A stretch of 20,432 nucleotides of DNA, taken from NCBI GenBank assembly GCA_018398765.1, contig JAHBMJ010002337.1, positions 1 to 20,432 on the forward strand, given 5' to 3'. Below are positions 9,555-17,941 of the stretch, piece after piece. The DNA comes from Chromera velia (taxonomy: Eukaryota > Sar > Chromeraceae). A program made the position numbers and the translations under genes. How positions within the stretch are numbered: position 1 is the first letter of the stretch; each line of letters starts with the position of its first letter. The notes below the pieces were generated by a model. That model did not search any database. It was not told the origin of the DNA and saw nothing but the letters and a program-made list of their open reading frames with translations.

Positions 9555-11880
9555 TTTTGGGGGTAGTCGCCTCATTTTCGGCTTCACTTGCATCTCTTAT
9601 CGATTAACCAAATGCAGTCTTTGTCTTGTGCCTGCGTGTCTTTGTTTCAGTCCAAGATCCTGTGTTTTTATGCCCACTTTTCCTTCCGGAACTTCGAGCT
9701 GCCCTAAAAGAAAAAGTCCCCCAGCCGCATCGAGACGGGTCTCTTCTTCATTCCTCTTTCTGTTCCTCGATTCATGCATGCAGTTGACAAACACCTGTAC
9801 TTCGTCCGACTAGCCAGACACACGGCAGGAAATGTGACGGTGGTGCCGATCCCGTTGACCATGATCGGACTCCTCAACTCGCCCGCATACAGAAAAGGTC
9901 CGAGAGAAGAAAGACAAACAAACAGACAGATGCACAGAAAGGGGGACAGGAGAAACAGTGCGCAGTCGATATTCTCACCTGTGCACGGATTCCTGGCCTG
10001 TCTTGCGACGAGCAGTCTGGACTATATTTCAGGAGCGCAGTTTCAGTTTGTTTGTTTGTTTGTTTGTTTTACCGAGACGTTCTGATCATTTGTTTTCGAT
10101 CGGTCTGGTGGCATGCCACTACGGTTTTCTGCCTGCCGGTGTTCCTCGATCCCTTTCTCTGTCATAAAGTGTTCCTCGTCTGGGCATTTTCTTTTCTTTC
10201 TTCCTTCTGTCTGCGCCCTCATTTGAATTCCCTTTCTTTTCTTTTCTTGCCTTTCTTTTTCTGCAGGGGTGCATGTCGAGCTCGCAATGCCAACAGTGAA
10301 GTGTGAAGTTGTCGGAGAATGTATCCCTCCTCCATTTCAAGTCGGCGACTTCGTCTGTTTGTCTTTTTTTGTTGTTACTTCGTCTCTGTCCTTCTGTCTT
10401 ACCTTTGCGTGTCTGAGTGATTGTGCAAGCCTGCCCTTCTGTATGTGTGCGCACGCGACCGTGCGTCTGTGCGTATGCGCGTGTGTGCATGCTTTGGCGT
10501 GTGTCCTCCACTTCAGTTGCTCTTGACATTCAACGGGCCCTGAAGATTCTCCAGTCATTCTGGTTTCCTTCCGATTTCGTCTTTTTTTTTGTTTGGCCAG
10601 TTTTTCCTCCCCCTGTTATCTCCTTCATTCGCATTTTCGATGGCTTTTCCTTTATTTGATGCGCCTACATGTCACTTAGAGGGGAGAGGTCGCGCAACTC
10701 GGCGGGTCCAGGCGCAGGTAGAGAGAGGGGGACAGCTCGGGATGGACGAAAGAGGGCCTCCCTCAAGCACTCACTCACCCACTCATTCACTTGCCCACCC
10801 AGCATAGGATCATGCGTCATGCGGATCTTTTGTTTTGTTGTTTGTCTATTTATTGTGTTTCCTAGCAGGTCGACGTCTCTCAACTGGACTACAGTCCTCC
10901 GTTCACATCGATGTACTTGAGGGACCTCGTGGTCGGTATCTCTCTCCTCACTTCCTTCGAAGGTTCAGTGCTGCCCTCAGTGTTGTGGACGGGTTCCTGT
11001 GTGCGTCTCTGTCTCCCGAACTGGAAAAGAGAGACTGCAGGCCTTGCATGCAAGCAAGCAAGCAAGGAAGGAAGGAAGGAGGGTAGGAGGGAGGGAAGGA
11101 AGGAAGGCAAGACTGGGAGAAATGTTATTCTGTCGACACTGTTCAATTGTTGCTTCTTGTGTCTGTTGCATAATTCAGACATGGTTTGTCTGCGGCACCA
11201 GGAACTCAGATCTCTGGACATCGCTTCTTCTTTGTCTGTCTTTCCTGTGAGCTTGCATAAGAGATCTCTGCCTGCCTGCTGAGCTTTCCAAAACGCACAA
11301 ACCCCACGTTTGTGCGTACATGCAGGGCCTTTTGCCTGAGGACGGGACGGTCCGGTTTGCCCGGGAGTATGACGTGAATTCTCAAGAGGTCGCGTGGGCG
11401 TATGAACACTCGAAGGTTTGTTAGTGCTTGGATTGAAAGTTCGTGTTTTCGTTGATCGTTTGGAGGGCCTCCTGTTGGTTGGCTCACGAGGGGATCGATG
11501 GAAACAAATTGGGCATCTGGTATAGGGTTGTTCAGCGTGTGTTGTGATTGGTTCTCAAGAATGTACCGTATATTTTGTAGAACAGTGGTGAAGTGAGATT
11601 TGGGGGGGGAGTAATGCGACCTCACCCACACCTCTTCTGGTCATGCCTGTCAGAACAATTCTGCGGACTCTCATCTGGCGCTTGAAAGGATCTCTCTTTG
11701 CCTTCTGTGCTTTTGTTCTGGTCTCCATGTTTGTTTGTCTGCCTGCCTTGTGGTACAAACGACTGTCTGCAGTTAGAGGAGGAAGCACCACCCCCCGATT
11801 TCATCGACCCCAACTGGCTCAAGAAGGGGGGCAGACGGATGCCCATTGCAGCGAGGCGAGGCTTCTATCCTCAGCAGTAA
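8498..11880 (+). CDS. Ribosomal protein bL25 (TL5/CTC family), organelle type, probably mitochondrial
   Basis: Eight plus-strand exons fit in phase: 8498-8822, 8940-9038, 9294-9374, 9784-9897, 10267-10340, 10869-10928, 11326-11415 and 11773-11880, giving 316 aa. The donor of exon 6 could instead follow 10931, adding one Val. bL25 binds 5S rRNA in the large ribosomal subunit. The first ~50 residues are rich in Arg, Ser, Leu and Ala with few acids (RRFYKRK at the end), like a mitochondrial presequence; no secretory signal is seen, which argues against a complex plastid. The 5S-binding domain includes RYVPGIIWKHG, matching the family's FPAIIYG, and VSHVSADPVDKHLYFVRL, matching VQRHPYKPKLQHIDFVR. 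The C-terminal beta domain follows, with VPIPLTMIGLLNS, YRKGVHVELAMPTVKCEV, FQVDVSQLDYS and LRDLGLLPEDG. A tail of about 60 residues ends with an Arg-rich segment. It is divergent from the decarboxylase-family gene. Confidence 0.9.
9441..9554. repeat. (TC)n-(TG)n-(AG)n microsatellite
   Basis: A long CT tract with interspersed TATC and CGCTC units switches to TG and then AG. It lies within the third intron of the bL25 gene (9375-9783). Confidence 0.9.
11051..11108. repeat. (AAGC)n/(GGAA)n tetranucleotide repeat
   Basis: AAGC units pass into GGAA and GGGA units in the sixth intron of the bL25 gene (10929-11325). Confidence 0.85.
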
Positions 11881-11994
11881 CCGCCTTTGCGAAAGCTTAC
11901 AGTGTTAAGTTACACATGCATTGATCTATGCTAAGTAATTCAAATCTGGCTGAAATCGCAACTCGTCTAGTGAATTGATCTAGGAATTGATACT

Positions 11995-12229
11995 AGGCCT
12001 TGCACTATAAAATTCTAAAAAAAAATTAAAAAATGAAGGTCTTATTTTTTTTTTTAAGAATTTTATAAAACTAAAGCTGTTAGTAAAGCACTTCAATCTG
12101 TAGGTGATCGAAGGTTATAAGAAATTATCTCCATTACCCTAAAAAAGTTATAGAAATTTTATAGAAAGCTCATAGAAATGTTATAGAAATCTAATAGAAA
12201 TCAATAGAAATATAATAGAAATGTCATAG
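11995..12229 (+). repeat. Left inverted arm with ATAGAAAT units
   Basis: The outer part contains a perfect inverted pair, TATAAAATTCT (about 12006) and AGAATTTTATA (about 12057), separated by A and T runs. The inner part (about 12150-12229) is a series of degenerate ATAGAAAT units spaced by about 11-14 bp. It matches the right arm in inverted orientation. Confidence 0.65.
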
Positions 12230-12426
12230 TCATTGACTTAAAGTTTATTTCTAACGTCTAGCCTATTCTTCTTCCGCCTTTTCCTTCTATCCTGTTTACT
12301 GTTCTCGCTGCTAGCTCTCTCGCTCGTGTGACCTCAAGCTTGACTCTCCTCCTTCCAACTTTGGGATTTGCTAAGTACTTCTTATCCCTTTGTCATGACC
12401 AGCACACTGCCTATTCCTCCTTCCTC

Positions 12427-13980
12427 TCAGCCCTCCTCCTGCACTCCTCTGGTCCCCCGAATGCATGCGCTTGCAATCAGGGTCGGATCCGGCCGCATGT
12501 CTTGCTCACATGTTGCCTCCATTTCTTACTCAATCGCTCGGCCAACCTCTTCAAGAACATCCTTGCCTCCCCCTCCATCGTGCCGTCGACCGCACTCACG
12601 AGTGAAGTGGTATCACATCCTCTGTCTATGCTTGTCTGCCCATATTTCCTCTTCTTTTCTTCTGCTGCTGCTTTGAGGGCTTGATTCCAGGTCACCTTCT
12701 CCCTCGAGGCGGCGTGTGGGTTTATTACCCTGGTATCGAAAATTGTCAGCCTCTGTGGAGCGTAGGCTTTCCAGACTTGGAAATCCCCCCTTAGCGCTGG
12801 ACATCCCTGTACCTCCCCTTCCTCTCTAATGATCGGCTCCTTTGCATGGACCACGCCTGCTAGGTATGCCTCCGCTGCGAGACTCGCCCATGTGCGGTTG
12901 ACTTCGTCATGTCGCAGCGTTGGCAGGCCCCCTACTAGACAGTTAAGGGCATGTTACAGATTACACCCTCCCCCACATCCCTCGTATCTGCTCTTCTCGG
13001 AGTCCCCCCCTACCCTCCCCTGATATCGGATTGTCATCACATCCCGGAACTCATCTGGGCTGAGATTTATTCCGTGCTCCTTTAGGGGGGTGACCGTCAG
13101 CCATCCTGACTGCCTCTTTTCCTTTGACTGCCTGACTTCCTCACACTGGTCTTCATTGTCTGCCGGCCTAGACTGGCTGCCTAACCTCTCCCACTCCTTC
13201 TCCACTGCTTCTTTGACTGCTTCCTTGTGGGCTGCCCTCATTTTTTGCCCCCGCTTCACGTGTTCGTCTGCGTCTATATCTTCTCCACGAAGGATGGCCT
13301 CTGTGATCGCTTCACTGGCTGCTGCTGAGGTCTTGTGGTCCTTGTCTACTGTTTCAGTGGGTTTGGGGATGCCTAAGCCTAGCAAACAGACAGGGAGGGC
13401 GGCAATATCAAAAGATTCTCTCAGCCACACATCGTGCTGGGTGGGGGGCCCTCTGTTCTGTCGTCCTTTCATCAGGGCAGGGATGAGGCGGTCTCTAATC
13501 GTGCCTTCCAGCTGCCCCATCTGTCCCTCCCAGTCCCCCCACCCTTGGCATTACTCATATCATAAACTTCTATTCGTGTTGCAAGGATTTGGAACAGCTA
13601 GGCTACGTATGCTTTATCGGGGCAAACTCTGCTACTACTGTGACTCTCTCCACGTTTCTGGCCCACTCTTTCACTTTCTCCTGTACCCATTTTTCTCTGT
13701 GTACGGCCATGCCTACATGCCCCCCTAGGAGACGTGTCCCCTCTACTATCTGCAGGTGGAAAACTCTGCAAAAATCTCCTTGGCTTTCTGTATAAATTTT
13801 GGAAGCACTGCGAGGATCAACTTGTCAACCTCCACTACATAACCTGCCGCTGGCCCCCTCGTGACTAACTCCCGCAGCCACACTCTCAACTGGCGCAACC
13901 AGCCAGTATTTGACGCATCATCTGCATACCATAGCTGGTGCCAGTATCTCTGGAGGGGATCGGGTTCCTGCTGCTATTTC
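12427..13980 (-). pseudogene. Decayed LINE: reverse transcriptase C-terminus with zinc knuckle and endonuclease-like tail
   Basis: Reading the minus strand from about 13980, QLWYADDASNTG gives the reverse transcriptase active-site motif (YADD at 13917-13928). After a frameshift near 13755 comes GTRLLGGHVG (palm/thumb region). Further frame changes near 13615 and 13530 lead to RDRLIPAL and LGIPKP (13520-12954). That frame ends GCGGGCNL, then an in-frame TAA (12951-12953), then HALNC, which together look like a broken C..C..H..C knuckle. The frame continues with [10 protein letters not shown], the segment ALRGDFQVW ... FDTRV ... KKRKYG resembling a restriction-like endonuclease, and CIRGTRG near the end. 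The order and motifs match non-LTR retrotransposon proteins common in algae, oomycetes and dinoflagellates. The 5' part (earlier RT motifs) is missing, as expected of 5'-truncated LINE insertions. At least three frameshifts and one stop make it non-functional. Confidence 0.8.
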
Positions 13981-14139
13981 TTTTTCTTCTCCGTTCCGGC
14001 GGCTACCCCTGCGCTCCATCTGTCCGCTGTGAAAAACCAGTCGCTTCCGTTGCGGGCCGATGCGGAAGCGGCTGAAGAGGACGATGCTGTGCGATGCGAG
14101 TCGCCGAGGGGTGCTGAGGAGGGGTACGAGTAGGGGGGG

Positions 14140-14216
14140 GAGGAGGAGGAGGAAGAGGAGGAGGAGGAGGAGGAGGAGGAGGTGGAGGAGGAGGAGGAGG
14201 AGGAGGAGAAGGAGGA
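14140..14216. repeat. (GGA)n trinucleotide repeat
   Basis: This nearly pure GGA/GAG tract reads as poly-Ser on the minus strand. The poly-Ser open frame is a by-product of the repeat, not a gene. Confidence 0.9.
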
Positions 14217-14324
14217 AAACAAAGACAATGAAAGGACTGATACCCGTCTACCTATCATTTATGTCTGGTTGTTCTCTCTTCCTGTTTGCTTAGGTGTATG
14301 AGTGGCTGTGGTAGTGGATGTATG

Positions 14325-14702
14325 CTCTTCATCTTCCTGTCCTCTGTCTCTCGCCTCTGGCTGTTTCTCTCTGTTTGCCTGCCTGCTTTTGCTTGTCTCT
14401 AGCTGATTCTCTCTAGCTGCCTGTCTGCTTTCCTTCGCTCTTGACTGTTTTTATCTGTCTGTCTTAAACTGGTTGCTCTCGCCTGCCTCTGGGCCCTAGC
14501 TGTCAGTGATTTTCTTTATTTGCCTGTCCGCTCTCACTCGCCCCTGACTGATTGAATTTCTTTTTGGGCTTCTGGCTGCTCGTACTCGTTCCTGACTGAA
14601 TCCCTCTGGCTGGCTGGCTGCTCTCCCTCGTTTCTGCTTGTTTCTCTCTGTCTGCCTGTCCTCTCTCACTCGCCTGTAACTGATTCTTTCTGGCCGTCTC
14701 AT
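14325..14702. repeat. Degenerate ~42 bp minisatellite
   Basis: Units follow the pattern TGCCTGTCTGCTCTC-CTCGC-CTGACTGATT-CTCTCTGGC, for example around 14375, 14419, 14520, 14608 and 14652, with some units lengthened. The period is about 42 bp, a multiple of three, so the minus strand shows a 14-residue repeat (RVREDRQ, RVRAARS, RVRADRQ) in a short open frame. It lies between the GGA tract and the right inverted arm. Confidence 0.7.
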
Positions 14703-14704
14703 GT

Positions 14705-15154
14705 GACCAGATTTCTATACATTTCCATAAACATATAGAAATCGATAGAAATCAATAGAAATCAGGCCATAATTTCTATAGGATTTCTATCAGATTTCTA
14801 TCGATTTCTATATATTTATAGAAATATATAGAAATCCGGTGAGATTTCTATAAATTATAGAAATTTGGTCCTAATTTCTATATCGAGATTTCTATGACAT
14901 TTCTATCAGATTTCTATTGATTTCTATCAGATTTTTATAACATTTCTATAACTTTTTGTAGGGTGCCGGTAGACGGCTGAGACCGGTAATTACCGGCAGC
15001 GAAGGGTTGTTTTCGATCAGTAAAGATCATAACCCTGCAATAATGATGAATTTAATGATCAATTTTCTATTGATTTTGTTCTAAAATTCTAAAATTAAAA
15101 AAAAAAAATGAGGTCCTTGATTTTTTTTAATTAAAATTTTTTAGTACAAGGCCT
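14705..15154 (-). repeat. Right inverted arm with ATTTCTAT units
   Basis: From 14705 to about 14955 the sequence is dominated by ATTTCTAT and some ATAGAAAT units in alternating orientation. About 14960-15030 is a GC-richer insertion with the perfect palindrome CCGGTAATTACCGG (14983-14996). From 15075 to 15154 come A/T runs and CAAGGCC, mirroring the left arm's outer end. Confidence 0.65.
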
Positions 15155-16212
15155 TGAATTGATATAATTTAATGACTATCTAAGGCTACAACTAATAAGG
15201 TAGTATTGAGTTGATTATAGAGTTAGAAACCGTTTAACACAGAGTATGACTGGTGTACTACTCATAAGCATCAATTAATAAAGAAGGTGAAGTTAATATA
15301 ATATAGTTTTATTTATGGTAACCTCCCTGAACCTAAGTGCCACTTAAAAAAATATAATCATTGCCAAGATCATCTCTATCTGCGGCATCTTTTTTTAAGA
15401 GACCGTCTACGCCTGCGGCATAGATGGTCAAGGCACCGTCCAGATATGCGGCTTTGGCTTTCAAGACACTATAAATGATCCATGCCTGCGGCGCGGACTT
15501 TCAAGCTTATCCAAAAATGCGATCTGAATTTTCAAGTACTAGTTAGGTCTAGAGAGGTTTTTATGGTTTTCAATTAAAAAGCTTGATGTACGACTTTTAT
15601 TTTATTTATGTTTTGTAGATATAAAAAATTAACTGTTACTAAAACACTGTTCTTTGCGTTAGTTTACGCTAGTTTACGTACTATTATATTAATTAATATT
15701 AATACACATACCGATTTTTTATTGTTCTATGAGAAACCGATCTAGATTACCTTGAATAAAGACATGAGGGTTATTGATCTGGTATATGATCTGGTGTAAT
15801 CTGGTGGAAGATAGAGATATTGAACTAAGAATAAAAATTAGAACTGTAGTAGATTAGGGTAGGTAAACAGCCTTATCAAGACTAATCAAAGCCATCAGGC
15901 CGAAACATGCATATATGCAGAGACTGCGAAGTACCTCAAGGCTTTATAACCGGGCAGGTTGAGCTACCCTCACCAAGTAAAAACGTGGGGGAGGAGAAAT
16001 TAAGTAAAAGTTGCGCGCGGGCAGATGATGATGATTGGAGAAGGTGCATGAAGGTGCTATTCCCTTAGTGATCCGATGATTGATCTCGCGTCGATCATCG
16101 CGATTCAATGCACGCGCACTAAAAAAAAACCCGGAACAACGCGAGTTTTTTTTTTGCGCCCACAGTCACGAAGTATCAGATTGCCTCTGCAATCTCCCAG
16201 CCTGCAGGTATA
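15155..16212. other. AT-rich intergenic region, no gene
   Basis: There is no coding frame here. Visible structure includes degenerate TGCGGC-containing units spaced 32-41 bp apart (15379, 15412, 15444, 15485, 15517), three copies of ATCTGGT (15776-15807), a palindrome TGCATATATGCA (about 15910) and homopolymer A and T runs near 16122 and 16146. Composition returns to about average from roughly 15990 on. Confidence 0.5.
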
Positions 16213-16756
16213 CCAGATTCACCCATACTTTGCCCACTTTCGCACTGCCTTCCGGGGCCGCCTGTGCATGCATTTCTCTGCCGTCTCTTTTCTGGCTGGA
16301 GAGATCGTGTAAAGTCGAGGTAGGAGGAGATCTTGGGTCATAGCTCAAGTGACCAAATGGGGGTCTCCAAAGTTGCTGATTACATCTTTGAGGTCGGGGG
16401 GGTCCATAGAATAGCCTTTTCCATCAAATTTTTATTGGAGTGATAAGAACTGAAAGATTTGCCCATCCGTCTCCCTGCATGCCCCTCTGTCCATATGTGT
16501 TGCTTTCTTCTTTCTGCAGGGCACCCACTAGACCGTCCACCCAGGAGGCTGACGACTCTTTTCTCTCTCTAGGTTAGATTGAGGAATCCTGAGCTGTGAC
16601 TGAGGCAGTGCACGCTTCTTCTAGGCTGCAATGCATGAGTGCCCCCTCACTTTTGGGCAGGCTCTTTACATAGATTTATCTGAAGTTTTTTTAAACTTGG
16701 TATGTTTAGGTGGAGGACCCGAAACCCCGGTGGGCAAAGTATAATGAAATATACGG
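16213..16756 (-). repeat. 544 bp terminal repeat B1
   Basis: This is the repeat distal to the MYND gene in composite copy II. It starts CCAGATTCACCC on the plus strand and ends GAAATATACGG. The internal junction is TG on the plus strand (CA in element orientation), the same as the A2 left junction of copy I. Confidence 0.85.
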
Positions 16757-17087
16757 TGTGCTCGTTTGTTTCTCTTCCTTGGCTAAATTTACTAGCGGCA
16801 GGGGCCTGTCACTCAGTGTATATATTGGTGCATGCATGCCCTCTGCAGGTGCACTCCCTCGGCATCTCTCCTCTTCTCTGTGGTGAGAGAGGAAGGCAGG
16901 TCAGCAAAGCGCTAGACGTGCCCCCCCCTCTGTATCTTTCATTCTGCTCTGTGTGGCTGTGCCATGCTTTCCTGGCCAGAGATGGCGTTTTTTGTTTTCT
17001 GTATACCATGAGACCCTTTCCTGTTCATATGCTGTCCCTGCCTCCTGCCTCCTTCTATAACCTCCCATATGAATTTTTCTTCAGATA

Positions 17088-17631
17088 CCAGATTTACCCA
17101 TACTTTGCCCACTTTCGCACTGCCTTCCGGGGCCGCCTGTGCATGTATTTCTCTGCCGTCTCTTTTCTGGCTGGAGAGATCGTGCAAAGTCGAGGTAGGA
17201 GGAGATCTTGGGTCATAGCTCAAGTGACCAAATGGGGGTCTCCAAAGTTGCTGATTACATCTTTGAGGTCGGGGGGGTCCATAGAATAGCCTTTTCCATC
17301 AAATTTTTATTGGAGTGATAAGAACTGAAAGATTTGCCCATCCGTCTCCCTACATGCCCCTCTGTCCATATGTGTCACTTTCTTCTTTCTGCAGGGCACC
17401 CACCAGACCGTCCACCCGGGAGGCTGACGACTCTTTTCTCTCTCTAGGTTAGATTGAGGAATCCTGAGCTATGACTGAGGCAGTGCACGCTTCTTGTAGG
17501 CTGCAATGCATGAGTGCCCCCTCATTTTTGGGCAGGCTCTTTACATGGATTTATCTAGAGTTTTTTTAAACTTGGTATGTTTAGGTGGAGGACCCGAAAC
17601 CCCGGTGGGCAAAGTATGATGAAATATACGG
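17088..17631 (-). repeat. 544 bp terminal repeat B2
   Basis: This is the repeat proximal to the MYND gene in composite copy II, with the same termini as the other three copies. It carries a few private substitutions (for example ATTTACCC instead of ATTCACCC near its start). Confidence 0.85.
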
Positions 17632-17690
17632 TATACACATGCACAAAATCGATATACATCTCGATCGAACCAACTCATGAATCTCACTGA

Positions 17691-17874
17691 ACAGATTCAT
17701 CGACGGCGCCTTCTTGCAACGGGACATCGTCCAAACTGTCGAACAAGTGAAGTCGATCTGCAAGGCTCGAAATTTGCAGTTCGAGATCGAAAGCAACTCA
17801 CAACTGAGAGACAGGCCTTCAGTGAAACTTGTAGCTGTGTCTCCACCGCACTGTGCCTTTCATCCGCCTCTACA
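17691..17874 (+). other. Possible upstream coding exon or 5' UTR of the MYND gene
   Basis: One plus-strand frame from about 17693 stays open to a TGA at 17877-17879 and looks protein-like (begins FIDGAFLQRDIVQTVEQVKS) with a C/G bias at third codon positions. An acceptor-like CTGAACAG precedes it. I could not find a donor whose phase joins cleanly to the MYND frame, which has an in-frame TAA upstream of its ATG. It may be 5' UTR, a separate short gene or an exon with an unrecognised junction. Confidence 0.25.
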
Positions 17875-17941
17875 GTTGTGACGGTGGAAGTAACCATCTC
17901 TTTGTTGTCCTGCGAGAACACTTTCAGTGCGTCTTGTCGAC

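Larger units (their letters stand above)
11995..15154. mobile_element. Long inverted-repeat (foldback-like) element
   Basis: Two AT-rich arms face each other across about 2.6 kb. The left arm (11995-12229) starts AGGCCTTGCACT, has a stretch of A and T runs that can fold on itself, then ACCCTAAAAAAGTTATAGAAAT and a series of ATAGAAAT units ending in GTCATAG. The reverse complement of the right arm (14890-15154) repeats that order: AAGGCCTTGTACT, A/T runs, ACCCTACAAAAAGTTATAGAAAT, ATAGAAAT units, GTCATAG. The right arm carries an extra GC-rich segment near 14960-15030. Between the arms lie a decayed LINE, a GGA tract and a minisatellite, but no transposase that I recognise. Exact ends and a target duplication could not be fixed. 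Confidence 0.6.
16213..17631 (-). mobile_element. Composite repeat element, copy II (inverted)
   Basis: This is the reverse complement of copy I with the same architecture: repeat 16213-16756, core 16757-17087, repeat 17088-17631 (1419 bp, core again 331 bp). Both outer edges abut TA (16211-16212, 17632-17633). It is nearly identical to copy I along its length, including the core. The end bearing CCGTATATTTCA (antisense) points to the MYND gene start 310 bp away. As in copy I, a frame of about 195 codons runs across core and repeat, but its differences from copy I are mostly amino-acid-changing, so I do not treat it as a gene. Confidence 0.8.

Noticed and set aside
12150-12229. Regularly spaced ATAGAAAT units as a CRISPR-like array
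   Set aside because: Units are only 8 bp, spacers are short and irregular, and the sequence is plainly eukaryotic.
13974-14258. Poly-Ser open frame on the minus strand
   Set aside because: It is a product of the GGA repeat with no other features.
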